Positions 52,536 to 61,163 of a stretch of DNA of 64,000 nt are shown piece after piece. The DNA is from VAZQ01 sp035293945 (lineage in GTDB: Bacteria; Pseudomonadota; Alphaproteobacteria; Rhizobiales; Xanthobacteraceae): positions 46,270-110,269 of the forward strand of contig DATGLV010000012.1 in the NCBI GenBank assembly GCA_035293945.1. The letters are read 5' to 3'. The notes under the pieces were generated by a model. The model was given only the letters and a program-made list of their open reading frames with translations, had not been told where the DNA came from and did no database searches. Position numbers and translations under genes: made by a program. Positions within the stretch are counted from its first letter, which is position 1. Each line of letters begins with the position of its first letter.

Positions 52536-54023
52536 CTAATTGCGGCGCAGGATGACCAGATGGCCATTGATGTCGCGGTCCTCCTCGCGACGCAGGGCCT
52601 GCATTTCGATTGCCTCGAAGACAAAGCCGTGTTTTTCCGCCTGCCGTCGCAGATAGGCTGCGGAATGGGCGTACCGAAGCGTCGGCTGCAGAACGAAATC
52701 CTGGCCCAATTCGCCGCCCTCGGCGGCCTCGACCGAAAAGACAAAGCGTCCCCCCGGCGCGAGCGTCTGGTGCACGCAAGCGAACAGTCGGCCGAGGTCC
52801 CCGAGATAGACCAGGACATCGGCTGCAAGCGCGAGGTCGCACCGGGCCCTATGCGAGCGCAGGAAATCGATCAGCTCGCCACAGAAAAGCTCGTCATAGA
52901 CTCCGCGCTGCCGGGCAAGCTCCAGCATGCTTGCCGACATATCGACGCCGACCAGATTGCCGGCGAGCGGCCGAAACAGCGCTCCCGCGAGGCCGGTGCC
53001 GCAGCCGAGGTCCACAACCTTCAGATCGCGCGCCGGCAACGACCGCACAACCAGGTCGAACAGCAAATTCGGCGTTCGATATTTCAGTCTTTCGACGACG
53101 TGTCGATCATAACGCGCCGAATAGCGATCGAAGATCGCGCTCACGAGCCGCCGTGGAGTGGCCGGAGGCGCGGCCGCGGCGCCGAGCGCGGCCAGATAAT
53201 AATGGATGATCTGCGCATCCGCACCTTTGGCCAGCGCTTGTCGATAGACCGCAATGGCCTCTGCGGGCTTCTGCTCGCGGCGAAGAGCATGGCCGAGGCC
53301 AAGCCATGCCTCGACGAGGTCGGGCGCATGCTTGATCGCCTGCCGATAGGAAGCCGCCGCGGCATCGGCTTGTCCCCGCCTTCGCTGCAGATCGCCGATG
53401 AGGCAGTGTGTCTCAGCCGGACGCGTTCCCAGCGCCAGCGCACGCCGGTAATGGGTCGCGGCTGAATCGAGCGCGCCCTCATTGCTCAGCATCCGACCGA
53501 GATTGAGATGGGCGTCGCCGTAGGCCGGCCGTAACGCAATTGCCTGCCGATAGTGTCGCGCGGCCTCCTCGGTCTTGCCCTGCGCCGCAAGTGCATTCGC
53601 CAGATTGTTGTGCGCTTCGGCAAAATCGGGGCGCAAGGCAATGGCGGTGCGAAAGCCGGCGGCGGCCTGATCGTGCCGTTGCATCATGGCGAGCACGTTG
53701 GCGAGATTATTGTGTGCCTCCGGCGAGCGCGGATCCTGGCGGGCTCCCGCGCGCAAGAGGCGAACCGCATCGTCCAATCTTCCTTCCTGTGCGCATAGAA
53801 GGCCGAGATTATGCAGGCAATCGAAATCGGAGCGGTCGACCTTGAGAACGGCCCGATAGAGATGTTCGGCCTTGCGCAGATCGCCGCGCCGATGCAGCGC
53901 CATCGCGAAATGAAGGTTCCTCGCCCTGGTGGCGAAGCGGGCCGGCTTGAGGGGTTGATTCCAGGTGATCTTGTTGGCTTGCTCGGCTGGCGCCGCGGAC
54001 GTGCTTGTCTCGACAGCGGTCAT
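52536..54023 (-). CDS. TPR-repeat protein fused to a class I methyltransferase
   Basis: The 495-residue protein has about seven TPR repeats (residues 35-275; 'AEAHNNLANALAAQGKTEEAARHYRQAIALRP' unit, in part). A Rossmann-type methyltransferase domain follows with 'VVDLGCGTGLAGALF' near residue 340 and 'PGGRFVFSVEAAEG'. The ATG at 54023 has GGGAGG about 9 bases upstream. Such proteins may methylate a glycan or protein docked by the TPR part. It pairs with the PhyH-like gene downstream. Confidence 0.88.
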   Translation of the reverse strand: MTAVETSTSAAPAEQANKITWNQPLKPARFATRARNLHFAMALHRRGDLRKAEHLYRAVLKVDRSDFDCLHNLGLLCAQEGRLDDAVRLLRAGARQDPRSPEAHNNLANVLAMMQRHDQAAAGFRTAIALRPDFAEAHNNLANALAAQGKTEEAARHYRQAIALRPAYGDAHLNLGRMLSNEGALDSAATHYRRALALGTRPAETHCLIGDLQRRRGQADAAAASYRQAIKHAPDLVEAWLGLGHALRREQKPAEAIAVYRQALAKGADAQIIHYYLAALGAAAAPPATPRRLVSAIFDRYSARYDRHVVERLKYRTPNLLFDLVVRSLPARDLKVVDLGCGTGLAGALFRPLAGNLVGVDMSASMLELARQRGVYDELFCGELIDFLRSHRARCDLALAADVLVYLGDLGRLFACVHQTLAPGGRFVFSVEAAEGGELGQDFVLQPTLRYAHSAAYLRRQAEKHGFVFEAIEMQALRREEDRDINGHLVILRRN

Positions 54024-54295
54024 TGGGGTTGACCTCCCTCTTGTTCGACCGCGCCTCCCGGAAACTCGGACCAGGTCTCAACGACGGAGGCGGCCAGCGT
54101 GGAAAACCGCGGAGAGGCTATCGGTGCGGCGCCATCCGCGCACATATAAAGATCGGCAACGCGGCATAAAAAGACTGCACATGTCGGCGTATAGCCGGTA
54201 TTTCCGGCTTATATCAGCAATGTAAACTCAACCCTGTCGGCGGTGCTCGTGTTCGTATAGGTTCGGTCGCCAACGTGCATGCCCGGAGGAACGCA

Positions 54296-55267
54296 ATGGG
54301 AATTTCCCGCCGCCAAGTGCTCGATCTGGCGCTCGGTGCCGCGGCATTGGCGCCGTCGCGCGCATTCGCGCAGAGCTATCCGACACGGCCGGTGCACATC
54401 ATTGTTGGCTTCGCGGCCGGTGGTGGCGTCGACATCACGGCGCGGCTTATTGGCCAGTGGCTCTCCGATCGCTTAGGACAGACCTTCGTTATCGAGGATC
54501 GGCCTGGCGCGGGCGGCAATATCGGCACCGAGGCGGTGGTGAACGCGGCACCCGACGGCTATACGCTTCTACTCGCCACCGTTCCCAATGCGGTGAACGC
54601 GACGCTCTACGAAAAGCTCAATTTCAATTTCATTCGCGACATCGCGCCGATTGGCGGCATCATCCGGGTGCCGCAGGTGGTGTTGGTGAATCCTTCGGTC
54701 CCGGCCAAGACCATCCCGGAGTTCATCAGCTACGCAAAGGCCAATCCCGGCAAGGTCAATATGGCGTCGGCCGGGAACGGCAGCGCGCCGCACATGGCGG
54801 GCGAGTTGTTCAATGTTCTGGCCGGCGTCAAGTTGGTGCATGTGCCGTATCGCGGGCAGGGGCCGGCGCTGACCGATCTGCTGGGCGGACAGGTGCAGGT
54901 CCTCTTTGCCACCACGCCGGGAACGACCGACTACATCAAGACCGGCAAGCTGAGAGCGCTCGCAGTTACGACATCCACACGGGCGGAAGTGCTGCCGGAC
55001 CTGCCGGTCGTGGCCGATTTCGTGCCCGGTTATGAGGCCAGCCAATGGTACGGGCTCGCGGCGCCGAAGAAGACGCCTGCCGAGATCATCGATCGGCTGA
55101 ATCGCGAGATCAATGCGGCCTTAGCGGATCCCGGGATTAAGGCGCGGTTTGCGGATCTCGGCGGCGAGCCGCTCGCTGGCTCGCCCGCTGATTTCGGCAA
55201 GCTCATTGCCAGCGAGACCGAGAAGTGGGGCAAGGTGGTGCGTGCCGCCGGTCTCAAGCCGGAATGA
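54296..55267 (+). CDS. Bug/TctC-family tricarboxylate-type binding protein
   Basis: The product is about 323 residues from the ATG at 54296 (GGAGG six bases upstream). The leader is Tat-like ('SRRQVLDLALGAAALAPSRA'). Motifs are 'VGFAAGGGVDITARLIGQWL', 'VVNAAPDGYTLLLATV' and 'VHVPYRGQGPALTDLLGGQV'. It opens the plus-strand catabolic series and is followed after 34 bases by the flavin monooxygenase. The ligand is probably the catabolic substrate. No TctAB is present. Confidence 0.9.
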   Translation: MGISRRQVLDLALGAAALAPSRAFAQSYPTRPVHIIVGFAAGGGVDITARLIGQWLSDRLGQTFVIEDRPGAGGNIGTEAVVNAAPDGYTLLLATVPNAVNATLYEKLNFNFIRDIAPIGGIIRVPQVVLVNPSVPAKTIPEFISYAKANPGKVNMASAGNGSAPHMAGELFNVLAGVKLVHVPYRGQGPALTDLLGGQVQVLFATTPGTTDYIKTGKLRALAVTTSTRAEVLPDLPVVADFVPGYEASQWYGLAAPKKTPAEIIDRLNREINAALADPGIKARFADLGGEPLAGSPADFGKLIASETEKWGKVVRAAGLKPE

Positions 55268-55301
55268 GATGATCGGATCGCACCCACCGGAAAGAGGCTG
55301 C

Positions 55302-56960
55302 ATGAAAGCACACACGCCAGTGTTGATCGTCGGCGCCGGACCCGTGGGCCTCGCGCTTGCGGGCGATCTCGGCTGGCGTGGCGTTCCCTGCACGGTGATC
55401 GAGCAGACCGACGGCCGCATCGAGCAGCCGAAGATGGATCTGATCGGCATTCGTACGATGGAGTTCTGCCGCCGCTGGGGCATCGCGGATTGGGTGAGGG
55501 ATGCCCCTTATCCGGGGGACTATCCGCAGGATTGCGTCTTCCTGACTGGCCTCAATGGATACGAGCTGGGGCGCGAGCGGTTTCCGGGCCGAGCCTTCGA
55601 AGTGTGCCCGCCGCAAAGCCCGCAAAAGCGCGAGCGCGTGCCGCAGGACATGTTCGATCCGATCCTCCGGCGGTTTGCATCGAGCTTTGATTGCGTGAAC
55701 CTGCAATACCAGACCGCGCTTGCATCCTATGACGCCAAGCCCGATGGCGTGACGGCGACGCTGCGCGATGTGCGCACAGGGGCGATGCGGACTCTCAGCG
55801 CCGATTATCTGGTGGGTACGGACGGCGGCGGAAGCCTGGTGCGCGAGCGGGCCGGCATAGCCATGAGCGGAAACCCGGCGCTCACCTACACGACCAATGT
55901 GCTGTTTCGCTGCGTCGATTTTCCTTCGTTGCACCGCATGGGCAAGGCTTATCGGTTCATCTTCATCGGACCGGAAGGCACTTGGCTCACCATCGTGGCG
56001 ATCGACGGCAAAGACCGCTTCCGCATGTCGATTGTCGGCACTCCCGACAAGGTCAACCACAGCGACGCCGATATTCGTGCCGCGCTCGTGCGTGCCATGG
56101 GAAAGGACTTCGACTACGAGATCCTTTCGGTCATGCGCTGGGTGCGGCGCGAGCTGGTGGCGGATCGCTATGGCGCGGGCCGCGTCTTCATCGCCGGAGA
56201 TGCCGCGCATCTGATGTCGCCGACCGGCGCCCTCGGTATGAATACCGGCATCCAGGATGCAGTCGATCTCGGCTGGAAGCTCGACGCAGTTTTGCGAGGT
56301 TGGGGCGGAGCGCGTCTCCTCGCCAGCTACGAGAGCGAACGGCGGCCGGTCGCGTTGCGCAATGTCCGGGCCTCGACCGAGAACCTCGGCCGCATGCTTG
56401 CGACCCGCGATCGCCGCCCGCCGCCGCAGGTTTTTGAGCAAGGGCGTGAGGCGGATGCGATCCGCGCCGAATACGGCGCCTGGTTCACCGAGACCATGCG
56501 GCACGAATGGTTCATGAACGGCTTCCACCTCGGCTATCGCTACGACGACTCGCCGATCGTGTGGCCGGACGGCACGCCGGCGCCGCCGCTCGAAACGTCA
56601 ACTTACACGCAGACCGCGCGGCCCGGCGCCCGCGCCCCGCATGTCGCCCTGCCGGATGGCCGCTCCACTCTCGATTTGTTCGGGCGCGGATTCACCTTGT
56701 TGCGTCTGGGCAAAGATGCACCGGGCGCCGAGCGCCTGCGGCAAGCTGCGGCCGATGCACGCGTTCCCCTGCAGGTGATAGCCCTTGATCAGCCGGAAAT
56801 AATCGAAGCTTATCGACGCGCTCTGGTGCTGGTGCGTCCGGACGGCCATGTGGCGTTCCGCTCCGATATGGAGCCGCAAGATCCTGCGGCCGTCATCGAC
56901 ACGGCGCGGGGCGCGAGGCCCGCGGCCGAGCCGCGCGCGCATCTTGAGGTGGCCTCCTGA
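55302..56960 (+). CDS. FAD-dependent aromatic-type monooxygenase
   Basis: The product is about 552 residues from the ATG at 55302 (AAAGAGG upstream). The FAD motif is 'VLIVGAGPVGLALAGDLG', the GD motif 'VFIAGDAAHLMSPTGALGMNTGIQDA', and 'DYLVGTDGGGSLVRERAGI' is the DG motif. It is of the phenol hydroxylase/MhpA/pentachlorophenol-type class and has the thioredoxin-like C-terminal domain. It should hydroxylate an aromatic ring with NAD(P)H. It is the likely first catabolic step in this cluster. Confidence 0.9.
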   Translation: MKAHTPVLIVGAGPVGLALAGDLGWRGVPCTVIEQTDGRIEQPKMDLIGIRTMEFCRRWGIADWVRDAPYPGDYPQDCVFLTGLNGYELGRERFPGRAFEVCPPQSPQKRERVPQDMFDPILRRFASSFDCVNLQYQTALASYDAKPDGVTATLRDVRTGAMRTLSADYLVGTDGGGSLVRERAGIAMSGNPALTYTTNVLFRCVDFPSLHRMGKAYRFIFIGPEGTWLTIVAIDGKDRFRMSIVGTPDKVNHSDADIRAALVRAMGKDFDYEILSVMRWVRRELVADRYGAGRVFIAGDAAHLMSPTGALGMNTGIQDAVDLGWKLDAVLRGWGGARLLASYESERRPVALRNVRASTENLGRMLATRDRRPPPQVFEQGREADAIRAEYGAWFTETMRHEWFMNGFHLGYRYDDSPIVWPDGTPAPPLETSTYTQTARPGARAPHVALPDGRSTLDLFGRGFTLLRLGKDAPGAERLRQAAADARVPLQVIALDQPEIIEAYRRALVLVRPDGHVAFRSDMEPQDPAAVIDTARGARPAAEPRAHLEVAS

Positions 56961-57031
56961 ACCAAGCTAGAACAAGGCTCCCAGCGCGACAGCCAGAAAT
57001 TCGCGGGGAGGGCCAGCCGGGAGAATCGGTC

Positions 57032-57946
57032 ATGAAGCACGATGCGCTTGCTCGCTATTATTCCGAGCTCGGGCGGCTCTCGTTCTCGCCAGGTTGGGCG
57101 CGACCGGAGCCGTCGATGTGGCCGGCCCCGAAGCCAAAGTTCAGGCCGGCGGTCTGGCGTTTCGCGGCGGCGCGGCAGGCACTTTCACAGGCTGGCGAAT
57201 TCGTCCCGGTCGAGCAGGCCGAGCGGCGCAATCTGATCATGGTCAATCCAATCGAAGGAAACATCTACGCCAGCACCCGCAATCTGGTCGCCGCCTATCA
57301 ATGCGTTAAGGGAGGGGAAAGCGCTCGCACCCACCGGCATTCGCCGGCGGCGCTGCGGCTGGTGCTGGAAGCAAAGCCAGGCACCTATACGGTCGTGAAC
57401 GGCGCACGGGTCGATATGCTGCCGGGCGATGTGGTGCTCACGCCATCGTGGAGCTGGCACGGCCATGTCAACGAAACCGACGAGACGAGCTTCTGGATTG
57501 ATTTCCTCGATATTCCGTTTGTGCAGCTCACCGAGGCGATGTTCTTCGAGCAATATCCCGGAGGCGGCATCGAGGCGGTGAAGACCACCGGGCCGACACC
57601 GTTCCGGATTCCTGCGGCCGAGGCGCTTGGCGGCGGGCGCGACGCCAAGCTGGTCGAGATCGCCAAAGGCATCATGCCGACCATTGCACTCCATCTCATG
57701 CGCCAACCGGCCGGCGGCCGCATCGATGCGGCCAAAACCACCACCAACAACATTTATGCCGTGGCGAGCGGCAAGGTGCGCTTCACCGCCGATGGCGGAT
57801 TTGACGCCACTCTCGAGCCTGGAGATGTGGTTGCGATGCCGTGCTGGCACTCCCACGGGGTCGAGGCTGTTGCGGATGCGGTCGTGCTGCGCGTATCGGA
57901 TGAACCGCTGCTCGCCAAGCTCGGCCTGGGCAGGACGGCGAGTTAA
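57032..57946 (+). CDS. Bicupin, gentisate 1,2-dioxygenase-like
   Basis: The 304-residue protein has two cupin halves. The first has 'RTHRHSPAALRLVLE' with His residues placed as in gentisate dioxygenase and 'PSWSWHGHVNE'. The second has 'GDVVAMPCWHSHGVEA'. It could be a ring-cleaving dioxygenase of gentisate, salicylate or 1-hydroxy-2-naphthoate type. It follows the monooxygenase by 71 bases. Confidence 0.85.
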   Translation: MKHDALARYYSELGRLSFSPGWARPEPSMWPAPKPKFRPAVWRFAAARQALSQAGEFVPVEQAERRNLIMVNPIEGNIYASTRNLVAAYQCVKGGESARTHRHSPAALRLVLEAKPGTYTVVNGARVDMLPGDVVLTPSWSWHGHVNETDETSFWIDFLDIPFVQLTEAMFFEQYPGGGIEAVKTTGPTPFRIPAAEALGGGRDAKLVEIAKGIMPTIALHLMRQPAGGRIDAAKTTTNNIYAVASGKVRFTADGGFDATLEPGDVVAMPCWHSHGVEAVADAVVLRVSDEPLLAKLGLGRTAS

Positions 57947-57969
57947 GGTACAGCTGATCTTGACAATTG

Positions 57970-58072
57970 GTCCTCCGGCGTCGTCCCTGCGAAAGCAGGG
58001 ACCTATAATCCGCGACCTCTCGATAGGCCGAGGACTCTGGGTCCCGGCTCTTCGCTGCGCTCGGCCGGGACG
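57970..58072 (+). repeat. Dispersed repeat, family D, copy 3
   Basis: The element reads 'GTCGTCCCTGCGAAAGCAGG', with a tight inverted repeat, then 'GAGGACTCTGGGTCCCGGC' and a GCCGGGACGAC end. It matches the reverse-orientation copy at 12125-12220 along the full length. It lies between the bicupin and aldolase genes. Confidence 0.8.
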
Positions 58073-58106
58073 ACCGGTGGAGAATTGAAAATTTGGGAAG
58101 GGGAGA

Positions 58107-58859
58107 ATGACGGACAAGCTGCGCGAGACGCTCACCAATGCGGGCCGGGTGCTGGTGAGCGAGGACCAGGGCGACTACGTCGCCGGCCATATCACGGCGC
58201 GCCTGCCGGGCGACGCGGAGCGCTTCCTGATGAAGCCGGCGGGGATCGGGCTCGACGAAATGTCGCCGGAGAACATCATCACGGTCGATCTCGATGGCCG
58301 CAAGGTCGGTGGCACTATGCCGCGTCACAACGAGGTCTTTATCCATTCAGAAGTGCTGCGCGCGCGTCCGGATATCAATTCGGTGGTGCATACCCATGCA
58401 ATCCATGCAGTGGCGTTCTCCTCCCTCGGGCGATCGCTATTGCCGGTTGGCAATGACGGCTCGGTGTTCCAGGATGGTGTGCCGATCTTCTCCGAGACGA
58501 CCGATCTCATCATCAATCAGGAGCGTGGACGCGCAGTCGCGCGCTGTCTTGGCGGCCATCCGGCCCTGATCCTGCGCAATCACGGCATCGTCACCGCCGG
58601 CCACTGCATCGAGGAAGCGGTCTGGCTCGCCTTGAAGCTCGAGCGCGCCTGTCGGGTGCAGCTTTTGGCCGAGGCCGCAGGCGGGCCAAAGCTCTTGGCC
58701 GAGGGCGAGGACTTGAAGAAAAAAAGCGGTCGCGCCAATCGAAGTGATCTGCACACCAACGTGTTCAACTATCTGGTCCGCCGCTGGGCTTGTGCCCATT
58801 GCGGTGGCGAGGTGAAATCGCCGACGCAAGTGACCACCTATGAAATGCCGCCGGAATAG
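58107..58859 (+). CDS. Class II aldolase/adducin-family protein (paralogue 2)
   Basis: The 250-residue protein has the acid and zinc-site motifs 'RHNEVFIHSEVL' and 'VVHTHAIHAVAFS', and 'LRNHGIVTAGHC'. The start is supported by GGAAGGGGAGA directly upstream. It is more canonical (HTH) than the copy at 47248. The C-terminus has a CAHC pair. It may cleave a ring-fission product in the same pathway. Confidence 0.9.
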   Translation: MTDKLRETLTNAGRVLVSEDQGDYVAGHITARLPGDAERFLMKPAGIGLDEMSPENIITVDLDGRKVGGTMPRHNEVFIHSEVLRARPDINSVVHTHAIHAVAFSSLGRSLLPVGNDGSVFQDGVPIFSETTDLIINQERGRAVARCLGGHPALILRNHGIVTAGHCIEEAVWLALKLERACRVQLLAEAAGGPKLLAEGEDLKKKSGRANRSDLHTNVFNYLVRRWACAHCGGEVKSPTQVTTYEMPPE

Positions 58860-59000
58860 GCTCTATTCGTCATGTCCGGTCCCATCCCGGCTATCGACGT
58901 CTTACTTGTCGCCGCGGCAGAAGAATGCCGGGGGCGCCCGGCAAGAAGCCGGGCATCACTCGGTGCTTGAATCAACAATCAATCGTGGGAGCGAATCTCG

Positions 59001-60023
59001 GTGCGTTACATCGACGCCTTCAATCATTTTTTTCCGAAGCGCTACTACGACGCGCTGTTGGAAACACCCGCCGGCGCCAAGGACCTGGGCAAGCGTGTGC
59101 GCGGCATTCCGGCCTTGTCCAATCTCGACGAGCGGCGCCGGGTGGTCGACATGTTCGAGGATTATGCGCAAGTCCTCTCGCTCGGCTTGCCGCCCGTCGA
59201 GCGCTTGTGGGGACCGGACCGGTCGCCGGAAATGGCCCGCATCGGTAATGATGGGCTGGCCGAGATCGTGGCCAACGACCGGCACAGGTTCGTCGGTTAT
59301 TCGGCTTTGCTGCCGATGAATGCGCCGGAGGCCGCCGCCAAAGAGGCGGAGCGGGTGCTGGCGAACGGCGCCAACGCGATCCAACTCGCCACCAACGTCA
59401 ACGGCGCCCCGCTCGACGAACCACGGTTTCTGCCCATCTTTGAGGTCATCGCGAAATCCGGCAAGCCGATCCTGCTGCATCCGGCACGCACGCGGGAAAT
59501 GCCGGACTATCCGAGCGAGAAGCACTCCAAATACGAGATCTGCAGCGTGCTGGGCTGGCCCTATGAGACCGGGGTGACTCTCTCCCGCCTGGTGTTCTCC
59601 GGCATCATGGATCGCTTTCCGGATCTGAAAGTGATCGCGCATCACCTGGGTGGCGTCATTCCCTATCTCGAGGGGCGGGTGGCGCATAGCTTCGATCAGC
59701 TGGGGGCGCGCACGTCGGATGAGGATTACGGCGCGCTGTTGAAAAAGCTGAAGAAGCGTCCGTTCGATTATTTCAAAGGCTTCTATGGCGATACGGCGGT
59801 CGAAGGCGCTCGTGCTGCGACGGTCTGCGGCCTCGATTTCTTCGGCCCCGAGCACGTGCTGTTTGCATCCGACTGTCCGTTCGACAAAGAAAAGGGCCCG
59901 GGCTACATCCGCGCAACCATCGCGGTGATCGAGCAGTTGGGCCTCACTGATGCCGAGAAGGCGCGCATCTGCCACCGCAATGCGGAGCAGCTGTTCGGAT
60001 TGGCGCCGGCGCAGCATCAGTAA
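59001..60023 (+). CDS. Amidohydrolase-2 family protein, atypical metal site
   Basis: The 340-residue protein has a GTG start with GGGAG upstream. The N-terminus is 'IDAFNHFFPK', where the usual D-x-H-x-H reads D-x-F-x-H, so one metal His is lost. The other ligands are present in 'ILLHPART', 'VIAHHLGGVIPY' and 'FASDCPFD'. It is related to ACMSD and gamma-resorcylate decarboxylase. Its stop overlaps the start of the next amidohydrolase (TAATG). It may act as a decarboxylase or hydrolase with altered metal use, or be a partner subunit. Confidence 0.88.
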   Translation: MRYIDAFNHFFPKRYYDALLETPAGAKDLGKRVRGIPALSNLDERRRVVDMFEDYAQVLSLGLPPVERLWGPDRSPEMARIGNDGLAEIVANDRHRFVGYSALLPMNAPEAAAKEAERVLANGANAIQLATNVNGAPLDEPRFLPIFEVIAKSGKPILLHPARTREMPDYPSEKHSKYEICSVLGWPYETGVTLSRLVFSGIMDRFPDLKVIAHHLGGVIPYLEGRVAHSFDQLGARTSDEDYGALLKKLKKRPFDYFKGFYGDTAVEGARAATVCGLDFFGPEHVLFASDCPFDKEKGPGYIRATIAVIEQLGLTDAEKARICHRNAEQLFGLAPAQHQ

Positions 60024-60961
60024 TGTCCGCGCGGCGCATCGACCTGCATTTCCACCTCATCCCGGGATTCTATCGGGATGCGGTCTATGCGGCGGGCGGC
60101 GGCCCGCAGATCGGGCGGTATCCGGACTGGTCGCCGGAGCGCGCGCTCGAGCTGATGGACAGCCATGCGATCGAGGTCGCGCTCACCTCGCTGGCGCAGC
60201 CCGGCGTGCAGTTCGGCGATCGCGCGGCTTCGCGTGTGCTCGCGCGACGCTGCAATGAATATGCGGCTGAGCTCAGTGCCCGCTGGCCCAATCGGTTCGG
60301 CGCCTTTGCGGTGCTTCCAGTGTGGAGCATCGGCGAGGCGATCGCGGAGGCGGCCTATGCGCTGGATGTGCTCAAGCTGCAGGGGGTCTGCCTGTTCGCC
60401 AGCTACGGCGAGCGCTTCCTGGGAGATACGTGGTTCGACCCGCTTATGCGAGAGCTCGACCAGCGCGACGCAATCGTCTTCGTGCATCCGGCGCTACACC
60501 CATCGAGCCGCAAGCTCGATCTGCCCTGGCCCGGCTTCATGATGGAATACCTGTTCGACACCACGCGTGCGGCGGTTAATCTCGCCTTCAGCGGGACACT
60601 CGAGAAGTTCCCGCGCGTGCGAATCGTGCTCGCGCATGCGGGCGGCCTGATGCCCTATTTCGCCTGGCGGCTGTCGGTTTCGCCGATGATCGATACGCGG
60701 CTGCCGCAAATCCCGCAGGAGCAAATTTTCGCCCGCCTCGCTGCCTTTTGGTATGATACAGCCCTGTGCCCAGCGCCGCCCACCATGGCATGCCTGGCTG
60801 GGGTCGCGCGGCCGGAAAGAATCGTGTTCGGCACCGACTGGCCGTTCGCCAATGCGGCGGTGCTCGCCGAGGCGTTCAGGATTTACGGCGGCGATTCCTC
60901 GGCCGAACGCGCGGCCATCGAGCGCGGTAATGCGCTCGCTCTTTTCCCGCAATTTGCTTGA
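60023..60961 (+). CDS. Amidohydrolase-2 family protein, canonical metal site
   Basis: The 312-residue protein has 'RIDLHFHLIPGF' with intact H-x-H, 'VFVHPALHP', 'IVLAHAGGLMPYF' and 'VFGTDWPFA'. These are the full set of ACMSD-type ligands. Its ATG overlaps the stop of the upstream family member by one base, so the pair is translationally coupled. A non-oxidative decarboxylase or hydrolase role in the aromatic pathway is likely. Confidence 0.9.
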   Translation: MSARRIDLHFHLIPGFYRDAVYAAGGGPQIGRYPDWSPERALELMDSHAIEVALTSLAQPGVQFGDRAASRVLARRCNEYAAELSARWPNRFGAFAVLPVWSIGEAIAEAAYALDVLKLQGVCLFASYGERFLGDTWFDPLMRELDQRDAIVFVHPALHPSSRKLDLPWPGFMMEYLFDTTRAAVNLAFSGTLEKFPRVRIVLAHAGGLMPYFAWRLSVSPMIDTRLPQIPQEQIFARLAAFWYDTALCPAPPTMACLAGVARPERIVFGTDWPFANAAVLAEAFRIYGGDSSAERAAIERGNALALFPQFA

Positions 60962-61013
60962 TTTGGGGTATGCTCGCTAGTGTTCTGTTTCGACGCTTGA
61001 ATCGCTAAGCTGT

Positions 61014-61111
61014 TTCCCGGACGCGGCGCAGCACTTGCTGCGCCGCTGATCCGCGATCGTTCCAAACTCAGGACTCTGGCTGGAACGGTCCCGGGTCAAG
61101 CCCGGGGCAAG
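61014..61111. repeat. Dispersed palindrome, family C, copy 4
   Basis: It holds the perfect hairpin GCGGCGCAGC-ACTT-GCTGCGCCGC (61023-61046) and the CGTTCCA...TGGAACGGTCCCGG arms of family C. It lies between the amidohydrolase pair and the VOC gene and differs from the other copies in its left half. Confidence 0.75.
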
Positions 61112-61163
61112 GTGAAACAAGCGTCAGAGTCACCACACTAGGAGACAGCCCACGAGGCCCGTC

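Noticed and set aside
52128..53465. 445-codon plus-strand frame
   Set aside because: It is antisense to the TPR-methyltransferase and PhyH-like genes, which show clear repeats and catalytic motifs.
55254..56528. 424-codon minus-strand frame
   Set aside because: It is antisense to the flavin monooxygenase, which has all FAD motifs.
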